Origin: Acidimicrobiaceae bacterium
GTDB taxonomy: Bacteria > Actinomycetota > Acidimicrobiia > Acidimicrobiales > Poriferisodalaceae
Assembly (NCBI GenBank): GCA_002708935.1
Contig: PAPO01000024.1
Coordinates: 284,322 to 336,100, forward strand
Length of the DNA stretch: 51,779 nucleotides
Direction: 5' to 3'
Positions within the stretch are counted from its first letter, which is position 1. Each line of letters opens with the position of its first letter. The position numbers and the translations under genes were made by a program. Positions 8,890-17,476 of the stretch are shown here, in pieces. The notes under the pieces are model-generated. The model saw only the letters and a list, made by a program, of their open reading frames with translations, was not told the origin of the DNA and ran no database searches.

Positions 8890-9299
8890 CTTACGCGGTT
8901 AGCTTTCCATTCTTCATATGATTCGATTGGCATATCGTCGGCCTGCCATCCACCAAAGCCTGTCTCGATGTGACTGATTTTCTCCATGCCCATGTCTTTC
9001 AGGGTCTTGGCAGAAAGCGCCGACCTCATGCCGCCTGCGCAGCACAGAACGAACTCCCTGTCTTCGCCAAATATTTCTTTTGTGTACGGGGAATCTGGCG
9101 ACACCCAGAATTCCAGCATCCCTCGGGGGGCGTGCATGGCTCCAGGTATGGCTCCATCGCGTTGCATTTCGCGTACATCGCGAATATCAACAATTAGAGC
9201 GCCTTCCTCAGTAGCCCTCCTGGATGCTTCTTCCGGTGAGATGTTGTCTATTTCTGACTTTGCGGCTTCGACCATTTCCTTTACTGAGGCAATCCCCAT
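8886..9299 (-). CDS. Rhodanese-like domain protein
   Basis: Single-domain rhodanese of 137 residues. The active-site loop is CCAGGMRS with Cys in the expected position, and other family features are ALIVDIRDVREM and the C-terminal GFGGWQADDMP. Such proteins carry sulfane sulfur as a Cys persulfide. The ATG at 9299 has a GGGAGAG Shine-Dalgarno element on the minus strand (9305-9311). Its stop overlaps the GTG of the DMFase-like gene, so the two products are made in a coupled way. Its size is close to that of the DMFase alpha subunit, yet it is clearly a rhodanese by sequence. Confidence 0.9.
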   Translation of the reverse strand: MGIASVKEMVEAAKSEIDNISPEEASRRATEEGALIVDIRDVREMQRDGAIPGAMHAPRGMLEFWVSPDSPYTKEIFGEDREFVLCCAGGMRSALSAKTLKDMGMEKISHIETGFGGWQADDMPIESYEEWKANRVR

Positions 9300-9370
9300 T
9301 GTTAGCTCTCCCTGCGGTAAGTGGGTTCGTCCCTGCTTTGGGGCCCATCATGATCATTACTCATCAGACG

Positions 9371-10603
9371 CTAGGTGTCATTTCGCTCTGGATATCCGTC
9401 AACCTGAGAAAGCAATATTCGACGCTGTTCTAATTCTGATATTGCTGACTCCGACATCCCGAGAAGCTCCGATAAAACCTCGCCATTGTGTTCCCCGAGG
9501 AAAGGTGGCAGCGGTTCGTTATCAGGAATTTCGACCGAACTGAATTTGGCGGGTAGCCCAGTAACCGTAATTTCCCCAAAAGCTGGGTCGACTACTTGGC
9601 GGACCATGCCCCTTTCGGTGAAATGCGGATGCACCATGGCCTCTTCGGGGCTCAGGACCGGAGCAGCCGGAATACGCTGCTCCTCAAGATAAGACAGGAG
9701 GTCAGCATCGCTGTTAAATCCCTGCATCCACGCTTCAACCAAACTGAGTAGCTCTGCCGCATTTGTTATTCGTGCCTCGGCGGTAGCGAAGCGACTGTCA
9801 CTGGCTAAAGAACTGTCACCCATCGCTTCGCACAACCTTTGCCACTGGGGTGCGAGGACCTGCAACACGACCCATCCTTCAGGCCCTTTGTAGGTACCCG
9901 AAGGCACCACAATGCTGAACTGTCGACCCGAGCGTTCTTGGCTCCAATCGCCACCGGTTGCACTATGACCTTGGACCGCTATCGAATGCATCGCGAAAAG
10001 GGGATCCACCAACGTCACTTCTACGTACTGCCCCTCGCCTGTTCGTTCTCGATGGAACAAGGCATGACCAATGGCACCAAAAAGCATTTGACCCGCGGCG
10101 CAATCTGATATCGGCGAACCAGTGAACTGAGGTGCACCATCGGCTTCGCCCGTGAGATGCATCATCCCGGAGAGCGCTTGGCCCATCAAATCGAATCCCT
10201 GAAGGTGAGCGAGAGGACCCGACTTACCGAAGGCCGATATGGACGCCATTACTAAATCGGGCTTTAGGGCCTGCAGGTGGTCCCATCCCAAACCGCGGCG
10301 TTCCAAAACGCCCGGACCGAAGTTTTCGACTACCACGTGACACTGGGCAGCTAGATTTCGTGCCAGATCACAGGCATCCTCCGATCCAAGATCGAGGCAA
10401 ATAGATCGCTTACCGCGATTCTGTTGGCTGTAGTAGGAGGACGACCCACTGTCCGACACAAACGGAAGTGTGCGACTGGGATCTCCATGTGGCCCATATT
10501 CAACTTTTATTACATCAGCGCCCAGTTCAGCAAGCATCCGAGTCGCGCTTGGTCCGGACAAATATTGGGTGAAATCAAGGACGCGGACACCTTCTAAGAG
10601 CAT
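9371..10603 (-). CDS. CaiB/BaiF family (class III) CoA-transferase
   Basis: Protein of 410 residues with the class III CoA-transferase pattern. It has GVRVLDFTQYLSGPSATRMLAELGADVIKVE at the N-terminus, the NRGKRSICLDL segment, VVENFGPGVLERRGLG, and RTGEGQYVEVTLVD (about residues 187-200). Asp200 occupies one of the two positions where family members carry the acidic nucleophile. It should move CoA between carboxylic acids without ATP, or act as a racemase. It is co-directional with the rhodanese and DMFase-like genes 71 bases downstream and may share their operon. It is divergent from the lone HyuA gene. Confidence 0.92.
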   Translation of the reverse strand: MLLEGVRVLDFTQYLSGPSATRMLAELGADVIKVEYGPHGDPSRTLPFVSDSGSSSYYSQQNRGKRSICLDLGSEDACDLARNLAAQCHVVVENFGPGVLERRGLGWDHLQALKPDLVMASISAFGKSGPLAHLQGFDLMGQALSGMMHLTGEADGAPQFTGSPISDCAAGQMLFGAIGHALFHRERTGEGQYVEVTLVDPLFAMHSIAVQGHSATGGDWSQERSGRQFSIVVPSGTYKGPEGWVVLQVLAPQWQRLCEAMGDSSLASDSRFATAEARITNAAELLSLVEAWMQGFNSDADLLSYLEEQRIPAAPVLSPEEAMVHPHFTERGMVRQVVDPAFGEITVTGLPAKFSSVEIPDNEPLPPFLGEHNGEVLSELLGMSESAISELEQRRILLSQVDGYPERNDT

Positions 10604-10652
10604 CTGAAGACATTAGGCCGGGGACGCGTGAACTGCAGGATTACTGGCCTTT

Positions 10653-12683
10653 ATGGTTAGTACGGTGGCAAAATCTTCAGGAATGCCAGGGAACGGCCAA
10701 TTTAAGATCGGAATTGACACAGGCGGCACCTACACCGACGCGGTCGTCTACTGCCCGACAACGGAAACGGTTGTAGCCAAAGCGAAAGTTTCAACGACCC
10801 ACGGAGACCTAGGTATTTGCGTAACACACGCACTGACCGAAATATTGACCAACGGTGCCGTCCCCCCAGAGCACATATGTTTGGTTTCAGTCTCTACTAC
10901 CTTGGCAACGAATGCCCTCGTTGAAGGCGGTGGTCGACCCGCAGGCCTCGTAGCAATTGGTCTCGAAGAAACCGTCACGGCACGAAGAGGCTTGGATCAC
11001 CTACTCCCAGCTAATCCGATTCTGCGTGTAGCCGGAGGGCACTCCCCTCACGGCTTGGAGGTAGACTCGCTCGACCTCGCGCTGCTAAACGATTGGCTGC
11101 TCCTACACGACTCGAGAGTAGAGGCCTATGCAGTCGTCGGGTCGTTCAGCGTGCGCAACCCCGAACATGAGATCATCACCGCTGAGGCGATTGCTGAGTG
11201 GACAGGAAAGTCGGTGACTCTCAGCCACGAGTTGTCGGGTCAGCTTGATGCTCCAAAACGTGCTGTAACAGCTTTGCTGAATGCTCGGCTGGTGCCTCTA
11301 ATTCACGAATTGATCGCAGCAGTCGAAAGGTCAATGGTTGGTCTAAAAATCGCTTGTCCCCTGATGGTCATGCGAGGAGATGGATCCCTCGTTTCTTCCG
11401 ATTTTGTCAAGGCAAAACCAATTGAGACCATCTTGTCCGGTCCAGCTGCGAGTGCTACCGGTGCCGCTGCACTTAACTCCATTACGGAAGGAGTGGTAGT
11501 GGATATAGGCGGCACCACAACTGACGTAGCGACAATCACTGGTGGATTGCCGGCGTCAGCGCCATCTGGGGCAAGAATCGGTGGGCATGAAACCATGGTG
11601 AATGCTGTGCGTGTCCACACTGAAGGCATCGGTGGTGATAGCCACATTCAGCCGACGCCCCTCGACGACAAAGCGATCTCGATCGGCCCAAGACGAGTCA
11701 CCCCACTGGTTATCGCATGCTCCGAGCGACCTGAGGTCCAAGTCATGCTGGAAGACCAGATCAACAGATCGGTAGCAAGAGAGAGCGACGGAATTTACCT
11801 TTGGCTCCTTGAACACGATTGGGCTACTCAATCGACAGGCGAAGCCACCATTATCGCAGCGTTACAGGCAAGCAGCGTTGGTCGCGCCTATGAGGACGTG
11901 GTCAGCTCGGGATTGGAACGCAACGCCCTCAACCGCTTAATCGGTCTAGGGATCGTAGGCATGACAGCATTCACTCCGACAGACGCTGCGCATGTTCTTG
12001 GAGTGGATAAGCGATACCCAGCGGAGCCAGCCGGCCTTGGCTCAATTCTTCTTGCCCGGCAGTTGGATCGGTTCGGTAAACCATTGGCCAGTGACGGTTC
12101 ATTGTTCGCTGAACTGGTCCTCAAACTCGTAAGTGCAGGAATAGCCGAAACGATCCTTACAGCGGCCGCTGATCACGACGGGTTGCCGGTCGCCCATCTC
12201 AACTCCGCTTTGAAGGCTCAAACACATGCCGCTACCCGTCCTGGCAGCAGGAAATTTCTGGACGTCACAGCTGAGATCTCGGGGGCGGTGACTGCAGTTG
12301 GGGCACCCGCGGTGCTACATCAGGATCAACTGGGTTTGAAGCTCGGTACCGAGTGCATCGTCCCGGAACATTCCGAAGTGGCGAACGCCTATGGTGCTGC
12401 CACTGGGGTGATCCGACTCGTCAAAGAGACCGTTGTGAGTGCCCCTAGGAGAGGTCTTTTTCGGGTACACGCCGGAGAACCATCTAACTACTACGACCTG
12501 AAGCAAGCACAGGCATTCGCTGAACAAGACGCCGCGGCGGCGCTAGGCCTGGGAATGGCAGCCGCGGGCTCAGGGGAGTTTGTTATATCCCATGACTGGG
12601 AAATAAATGAAGCACTCGTGGAGACACGGCAGTTGTTTGTAGAGGCGGTTCTCAAATCGGTGGCTGTGGGTTCCCCCGTTTAG
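10653..12683 (+). CDS. Hydantoinase/oxoprolinase family protein, HyuA-type only
   Basis: Protein of 676 residues of the HyuA/5-oxoprolinase alpha family. The ATP-binding ASKHA-type motifs are IGIDTGGTYTDAVV near residue 20 and VVDIGGTTTDVATI near 278. Family members use ATP to phosphorylate and open lactam or hydantoin rings or to drive carboxylation, normally together with a HyuB subunit. No HyuB gene is adjacent, which is unusual. The protein ends after the HyuA-type C-terminal region with no fused B domain. It stands alone on the plus strand between a divergent CoA-transferase and a convergent amidase gene. A different or lost partner is possible. Confidence 0.85.
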   Translation: MVSTVAKSSGMPGNGQFKIGIDTGGTYTDAVVYCPTTETVVAKAKVSTTHGDLGICVTHALTEILTNGAVPPEHICLVSVSTTLATNALVEGGGRPAGLVAIGLEETVTARRGLDHLLPANPILRVAGGHSPHGLEVDSLDLALLNDWLLLHDSRVEAYAVVGSFSVRNPEHEIITAEAIAEWTGKSVTLSHELSGQLDAPKRAVTALLNARLVPLIHELIAAVERSMVGLKIACPLMVMRGDGSLVSSDFVKAKPIETILSGPAASATGAAALNSITEGVVVDIGGTTTDVATITGGLPASAPSGARIGGHETMVNAVRVHTEGIGGDSHIQPTPLDDKAISIGPRRVTPLVIACSERPEVQVMLEDQINRSVARESDGIYLWLLEHDWATQSTGEATIIAALQASSVGRAYEDVVSSGLERNALNRLIGLGIVGMTAFTPTDAAHVLGVDKRYPAEPAGLGSILLARQLDRFGKPLASDGSLFAELVLKLVSAGIAETILTAAADHDGLPVAHLNSALKAQTHAATRPGSRKFLDVTAEISGAVTAVGAPAVLHQDQLGLKLGTECIVPEHSEVANAYGAATGVIRLVKETVVSAPRRGLFRVHAGEPSNYYDLKQAQAFAEQDAAAALGLGMAAAGSGEFVISHDWEINEALVETRQLFVEAVLKSVAVGSPV

Positions 12684-12685
12684 AT

Positions 12686-14182
12686 TTAACGCGCCGCCGC
12701 TATCGCCGCAGCCTTTCCCAGTTCTTGACAGTGCGGATCAGACAGTCCTATCGCCCCACGATCGGGCCTCGGAGCTACATATCGGTCTGATTCTGCGAAG
12801 CCGTTCTCAAGGGCCTTCGCCATAGTCAACAGGGTCGCGTCCTGGTACATCGGGGCGATGCATTGGATACCAAAAGGGAGGCCATCGCTATCCAAACCGG
12901 CCGGCAAAGCTGTTACTGGATGGCCCACAACGGTCAAGCAACTCGTCAAACCTAACCATGCCATGTAGTTCTCGACCTTCTCACCGTCGATTTCGGTGGG
13001 ATGAAGCGAGGACCATGGGAAAGGCGGAACACTAACTCCAGGGCATATAACAAGGTCCACGCCGTCAAATACTTCGTCGAACCTCCGAAACAGATCCACC
13101 TGCTTTCTCCGCGCGCGAGCGATTTCGAGAACCGTGGTCGAGAGGGCAGTCTCGTAAGTCCGGAATACGTTGGGATTAAAGCTTTCATCAAAGCCACCAA
13201 TATCCCTGTGGTACTGGGTGGCAAAAATATCGGCCCTCAATTGCCAATCAACTTCAACGGCTTCGGTCAGATCCACAGACAGTTCAATTATCTCGGCACC
13301 GCGCTCCCCCAAATAACCAACGCGCTCTTCGAACTGTCCCCGAACATGATTGGAAACCAGAAGACCTCCGAAATCGGCTGTCACACCAATCCGCAGACCC
13401 TCAACGGATGGTGGCACCAGATCAAGAAAGCTAAAACTGTCAAGCGGAAAACTCATTGGGTCCTGTCGACTTGCTCGATCTCGAGTTGAAATGACCGCCA
13501 GGAGCAACGCGACGTCATCCACGGTTCTTCCCATCGGCCCCTGAAGGCTGTAATTGGTTTGGGTAATTGTCCGGCTCTCGTGTGGGACTGTTCCCGGCGT
13601 TGCCCTATGCCCAACCACTCCACTGAAACAAGCCGGAATTCGAAGGCTCCCCCCGTGATCAGAACCGGTCGCCAGTGGCGCCATACCGGTAGCAACAGCG
13701 ACGGCGGAACCACCCGATGAACCGCCGCATGTCAACTCGGGCGCGTAGGGATTACCGGTCGCCCCGAATAGCCGGTTAATGGTGTTAGCACCGATACTCA
13801 TCTCCGGAATGTTGGTCTTGCCAATCACGATGCCTCCGGCTGCGCGTATCCGAGCCACAATTCCGGCATCCTCAGTAGGCACATGGTCGCTATAGAACGA
13901 GGTCCCGTAGGTCGTGACTATGCCCTTAGTGGCCTGTAAGTCTTTGATGGCTACGGGCAGGCCGTGGAGCAACCCTTCTTCGCGGCCATTCGCTATGGCT
14001 TCTTCCGCTGTGCGAGCATCCTCGAGGGCCGATTCCCCGGAAACAGTTACCATCGCATTCACCGTCGGATTCAATTCATCGATTCTTTCGAGACAGGATT
14101 TAGTCAGCTCGACTGGGGAAAGCTGCCGAGCGGAGATGGCCACACGGGCATCAACCGCGCTTAGATCGCAAGGTTCGGTCAC
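12686..14182 (-). CDS. Amidase signature family hydrolase
   Basis: Protein of 498 residues with the complete amidase-signature catalytic set. The Lys is in LPVAIKD, the cis-Ser in GGSSGGSA, and the nucleophilic Ser in GSDHGGSLRIPA. The fold is about the usual length for aryl-acylamidases and GatA-like bacterial amidases. No gatB or gatC is nearby, so a catabolic amidase is more likely than the tRNA amidotransferase. It starts with GTG overlapping the stop of the upstream crotonase gene (GTGA). The pair suggests coupled synthesis of an amide hydrolase and a CoA-ester enzyme. Confidence 0.92.
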   Translation of the reverse strand: MTEPCDLSAVDARVAISARQLSPVELTKSCLERIDELNPTVNAMVTVSGESALEDARTAEEAIANGREEGLLHGLPVAIKDLQATKGIVTTYGTSFYSDHVPTEDAGIVARIRAAGGIVIGKTNIPEMSIGANTINRLFGATGNPYAPELTCGGSSGGSAVAVATGMAPLATGSDHGGSLRIPACFSGVVGHRATPGTVPHESRTITQTNYSLQGPMGRTVDDVALLLAVISTRDRASRQDPMSFPLDSFSFLDLVPPSVEGLRIGVTADFGGLLVSNHVRGQFEERVGYLGERGAEIIELSVDLTEAVEVDWQLRADIFATQYHRDIGGFDESFNPNVFRTYETALSTTVLEIARARRKQVDLFRRFDEVFDGVDLVICPGVSVPPFPWSSLHPTEIDGEKVENYMAWLGLTSCLTVVGHPVTALPAGLDSDGLPFGIQCIAPMYQDATLLTMAKALENGFAESDRYVAPRPDRGAIGLSDPHCQELGKAAAIAAAR

Positions 14183-15009
14183 GCCTCCGACCTAATGACA
14201 TCAATACCCGATGGGTCAACCCGCATCCCGTGGACCTCCATGTTGTGGCTATGTCCAACGTGGTGCAGGCTGAAAGCTGCCTGCAGCGCGCTGTACATGC
14301 CCATGGCGTCGACAGTCTGATTGACGGCTTGTTTCGCCAGGGTCAGCCCAAACATAGGTCGCTTAGCTATGTGAGTCGCTAACTCTAATGTTGCTTGTTC
14401 TAATTCAACTAAGGGAACAACTTTGTTCACCATGCCGCGGTCCATAAGCTCTTCCGCCGTCAAGGACCTACCAGTAAACAGCATCTCTTTCGCTAGTCGC
14501 GTACCGGCTTCGAACGGGTGAGCGAAATATTCGACACCATTCACATTGAACGCCACAACAGGATCACTAAATGTTGCGTCTTCTGATGCAACGATGAGGT
14601 CCATCGGCCAAACAAGCATGAGGCCGCCCGCGATGACCTTCCCTTGGACTTGGGCGATCGTCGGTTTAGCCAAATTTCTCCATCGCCAACACAAACCCAA
14701 GTACATTTCCGCTTCGCGGGCCATATAGCCCTCAGTCCCGGGGGCGTCGAAATGGCACTGTGTACCTACGGTCGGGAAATCTTCCATATTTGGTTCGGGC
14801 GCAGCGAGATCATGCCCCGAGGAGAAATGCTTACCCTCAGCGGCTAGAACGATGACACGGATGGCTTCATCTCCGGCTGCCTCATCGAATGCTGCGTTAA
14901 GTTCGGACAACATCAAATAGTCTTGGGCGTTGGCCGCCTCAGGTCTGGTGAGGGTTATCCGTGCCACACCGTTGGCTGGCGTTTCGTATTTAACTCTCTC
15001 GTACGTCAC
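14179..15009 (-). CDS. Enoyl-CoA hydratase/isomerase (crotonase) family protein lacking the usual catalytic Glu pair
   Basis: Crotonase-fold protein of about 277 residues. It has the GVARITLTRPEAANAQ start, the oxyanion-hole segment HFSSGHDLA, and AKPTIAQVQGKVIAGGL. Where hydratases carry Glu in GGGCEL, the sequence reads AGGLML (Met). Where they carry Glu in QPE, it reads DPV (Val). The fold and CoA site look intact, but simple hydration is doubtful, and hydrolase, isomerase or decarboxylase activity is possible. I chose the GTG at 15007-15009 because GGAG lies five bases upstream (15015-15018 on the plus strand). An ATG at 15081 would add 24 residues. It is translationally coupled to the downstream amidase. 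Confidence 0.82.
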   Translation of the reverse strand: MTYERVKYETPANGVARITLTRPEAANAQDYLMLSELNAAFDEAAGDEAIRVIVLAAEGKHFSSGHDLAAPEPNMEDFPTVGTQCHFDAPGTEGYMAREAEMYLGLCWRWRNLAKPTIAQVQGKVIAGGLMLVWPMDLIVASEDATFSDPVVAFNVNGVEYFAHPFEAGTRLAKEMLFTGRSLTAEELMDRGMVNKVVPLVELEQATLELATHIAKRPMFGLTLAKQAVNQTVDAMGMYSALQAAFSLHHVGHSHNMEVHGMRVDPSGIDVIRSEA

Positions 15010-15152
15010 TTTGTCTCCAAACGAATCAAACCAGGATGCTAGATCCCACCTGCGGGCCAGTGGGGAACAACCGATAGACATGCATGATCCGAAGAGGGCG
15101 ACCTAGCACCTCAAGACGGGCTATTTTCAAGAGATCAAGAGGGAGTTTGATA

Positions 15153-16748
15153 ATGGGCTCGATTGAAGAATGTGACGTTGTTGTTGTTGGGGCTGGTTTC
15201 GGAGGCCTCTACTCGCTCTATTTGTTGAGGCAGGAAGGCTTCAACGTTAAAGGCCTCGAGAGAGGCACGGGGGTCGGCGGTACCTGGTATTGGAATCGGT
15301 ATCCAGGCGCACGATGTGATGTCGAAAGCCTGCAATATTCCTACTCATTCGATCCCGAACTTGAGCAAGAGTGGGAGTGGACCGAGCGCTATGCGGGTCA
15401 ACCTGAGATCCTGAAATACGCGGAACACGTTTCGGACAGATTCGATCTTGAATCTCTCATAGAGTTCAACACCACCGTCGAGGCTGCCGACTACGACGAG
15501 ATCACAAGCACTTGGACTGTCTCCACTAATCGCGACACTTACCAGGCACGTTTCCTCGTAGCAGCCACCGGTTGTTTGTCGACTACTAACCTCCCAGACT
15601 TCGAAGGATTAGCCAATTTCAAAGGCGACGTTTACCACACCGGTCGGTGGCCCCACGAGACCGTTGACTTTTCGGGGCAGAGAGTCGCTGTGGTAGGAAC
15701 CGGTTCGTCCGCTGTCCAAGCGATTCCAGTCATCGCCGAACAAGCGTCGGAACTGACCGTGTTTCAGAGGACCCCCAACTATTCAGTTCCTGCACGAAAC
15801 GAACCGTTGGACGCTGCGATTCAAGCAGAAACCAAGGAAAACTATGCTGAGCTGCGGCAAGCGGCCAGGGTTGAACGTTCCGGAATTATCTCGATCTTCC
15901 CGCCCAACGAAGATTCGGCTAAGCAAGCAGATGACTCGGAATTTGATGCCCGCATGGACGAAAGATGGGAGCACGGAGGATTTGGCTTTTACCGTGCCTA
16001 CGCCGATATTGGAATTGATCAGACTTCAAATGAACGCATCGCTGAATACGTTCGCGGTCAAATCACAAAGATAGTTGATGATCCGGAGACCGCCCGGCTG
16101 TTAGCGCCAACAAACACCATCGCTTGTAAACGCCCCTGCTTAGACACGCATTATTACGAGACTTTCAACTCGGAACACGTCAACTTGGTTGATATTTCAG
16201 AGGGAGGCATCGAGGAAATAACAGTGACCGGATTAAGGGCTGCTGCCCAAGATTTCGAGTTTGACGCGTTGGTGTTCGCCACCGGATTTGATGCCATGAC
16301 CGGTGCCTTGCTGAACATGAATATCACCGGCAAAGGGGGACATACGCTCGCAGAGGCCTGGTCCGCAGGTCCTCGAACGTACCTCGGTCTGGGTGTTCCG
16401 GAATTTCCGAACCTGTTTACTGTCACGGGACCCGGCAGTCCTTCCGTGTTGACCAACATGATCATGGCTATTGAACAGCACGTCGAGTGGATTCGGGATT
16501 GTCTTGTGGCGATGCGACAGCAGGACTTCACCACTATTGAGGCCACGGCGACCGCAGCGGACAACTGGGTAGATCACGTGAACTCGGTCGCCGATCAGAC
16601 TCTGTATCCGACATGCAATTCGTGGTATTTGGGTGCAAACATCCCCGGGAAGACCCGTGTATTCATGCCCCTTATCGGCTACCCCCCGTATGCCGAAAAA
16701 TGCCAACAGGTTGCTGACAACAACTATGAAGGGTTTTGCCTTGGCTGA
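15153..16748 (+). CDS. Flavin-containing Baeyer-Villiger-type monooxygenase
   Basis: Cytoplasmic FAD- and NADPH-dependent monooxygenase of 531 residues. The FAD Rossmann motif is GAGFGG (13-18), then GGTWYWNRYPGARCD. The Baeyer-Villiger fingerprint reads FKGDVYHTGRWP (156-167), and the NADPH motif is GTGSSAVQ (182-189). These match cyclohexanone/phenylacetone monooxygenase-type enzymes, which convert ketones to esters or lactones. ATG 15153 is chosen because AGGGAG lies seven bases upstream; an earlier in-frame start at 15084 would add 23 residues. The gene end is adjacent to or overlaps the macro-domain gene. The neighbouring amidase and crotonase suggest degradation of cyclic or aliphatic carbonyl compounds. 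Confidence 0.93.
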   Translation: MGSIEECDVVVVGAGFGGLYSLYLLRQEGFNVKGLERGTGVGGTWYWNRYPGARCDVESLQYSYSFDPELEQEWEWTERYAGQPEILKYAEHVSDRFDLESLIEFNTTVEAADYDEITSTWTVSTNRDTYQARFLVAATGCLSTTNLPDFEGLANFKGDVYHTGRWPHETVDFSGQRVAVVGTGSSAVQAIPVIAEQASELTVFQRTPNYSVPARNEPLDAAIQAETKENYAELRQAARVERSGIISIFPPNEDSAKQADDSEFDARMDERWEHGGFGFYRAYADIGIDQTSNERIAEYVRGQITKIVDDPETARLLAPTNTIACKRPCLDTHYYETFNSEHVNLVDISEGGIEEITVTGLRAAAQDFEFDALVFATGFDAMTGALLNMNITGKGGHTLAEAWSAGPRTYLGLGVPEFPNLFTVTGPGSPSVLTNMIMAIEQHVEWIRDCLVAMRQQDFTTIEATATAADNWVDHVNSVADQTLYPTCNSWYLGANIPGKTRVFMPLIGYPPYAEKCQQVADNNYEGFCLG

Positions 16749-16758
16749 GGCCCCCGAA

Positions 16759-17304
16759 ATGGCCCATCTTGAGGTCATACAGGGTGACATCACAACGCTG
16801 AACGTTGACGTAATTGTCAATGCTGCGAATAGTGCACTTGCTGGAGGAGGGGGCGTTGACGGAGCCATACACGCGGCGGCGGGGCCAACCGTTCTTGGGG
16901 AGTGTCGAGTGATCATTGATCAGGAAGGTCCCTGTGCTACTGGCTCAGCTGTGGTCACGTCCGCAGGCAACCTTCCTGCCAAGTTGATTATTCACACAGT
17001 GGGACCCATTTGGGAGCAGCATGGACCCGCTGACAGCGCGACCCTCCTCGCCAAATGCTACACATCCTCCCTAGACGCAGCCGCCGATGTTGGTGCTACG
17101 TCGATCGCGTTTTCTGCGATCAGCACCGGCGTTTACGGCTTTCCAAAAGAGTTGGCCGCTCCGATAGCGGTGTCAACGATCGCGACGTGGCTCGAGAACA
17201 ACCTTGGCCACACGACACTGCAGGATGTCATTCTCGTTTGCTTCGATGACGACAACTTTCGGGTGATCCGACGGGCTGTCAACGACCTCAGACACCCCAA
17301 CTAG
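16759..17304 (+). CDS. Macro domain protein (ADP-ribose / O-acetyl-ADP-ribose hydrolase type)
   Basis: Single macro domain of about 181 residues. The ADP-ribose-binding motifs are VIQGDIT, VDVIVNAANSAL with GGGGVDGAIHAAAG, and the glycine-rich loop ISTGVYGFPKE. This is the MacroD/YmdB-like pattern, so removal of ADP-ribose from proteins or hydrolysis of O-acetyl-ADP-ribose is the likely role. The start is uncertain. ATG 16759 lies just before the domain, and ATG 16726 would overlap the monooxygenase gene by 23 bases. Both genes lie on the same strand with little or no gap, so they are probably co-transcribed. Confidence 0.88.
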   Translation: MAHLEVIQGDITTLNVDVIVNAANSALAGGGGVDGAIHAAAGPTVLGECRVIIDQEGPCATGSAVVTSAGNLPAKLIIHTVGPIWEQHGPADSATLLAKCYTSSLDAAADVGATSIAFSAISTGVYGFPKELAAPIAVSTIATWLENNLGHTTLQDVILVCFDDDNFRVIRRAVNDLRHPN

Positions 17305-17476
17305 TGGCACTACACAACCCCGACAATGCCCTTCCCAGGTTGATTGAATCCAGCTTTTCCCTGCATTGAGATCGCTGGGAATGACCCTTCGAGGCCGCGA
17401 CCGCTGTTATGTTGGCCATGCCTCTATGCGGTCCTTGAACGCTGGAGACGCCCGACAGAAAGGCCATGTGACCCCA

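Noticed and set aside
13001-13489. Open frame of 162 codons on the plus strand inside the amidase gene
   Set aside because: The amidase catalytic motifs are on the minus strand; this frame has no motif and no ribosome-binding site.
12686-14182. GatA subunit of the tRNA amidotransferase
   Set aside because: The protein is an amidase-signature enzyme, but no gatB or gatC is nearby and it is coupled to a crotonase gene, which favours a catabolic amidase.
16233-16916. Open frame of 227 codons on the minus strand across the monooxygenase and macro genes
   Set aside because: It spans the junction of two genes with strong motifs on the other strand, and its translation has no recognisable domain.
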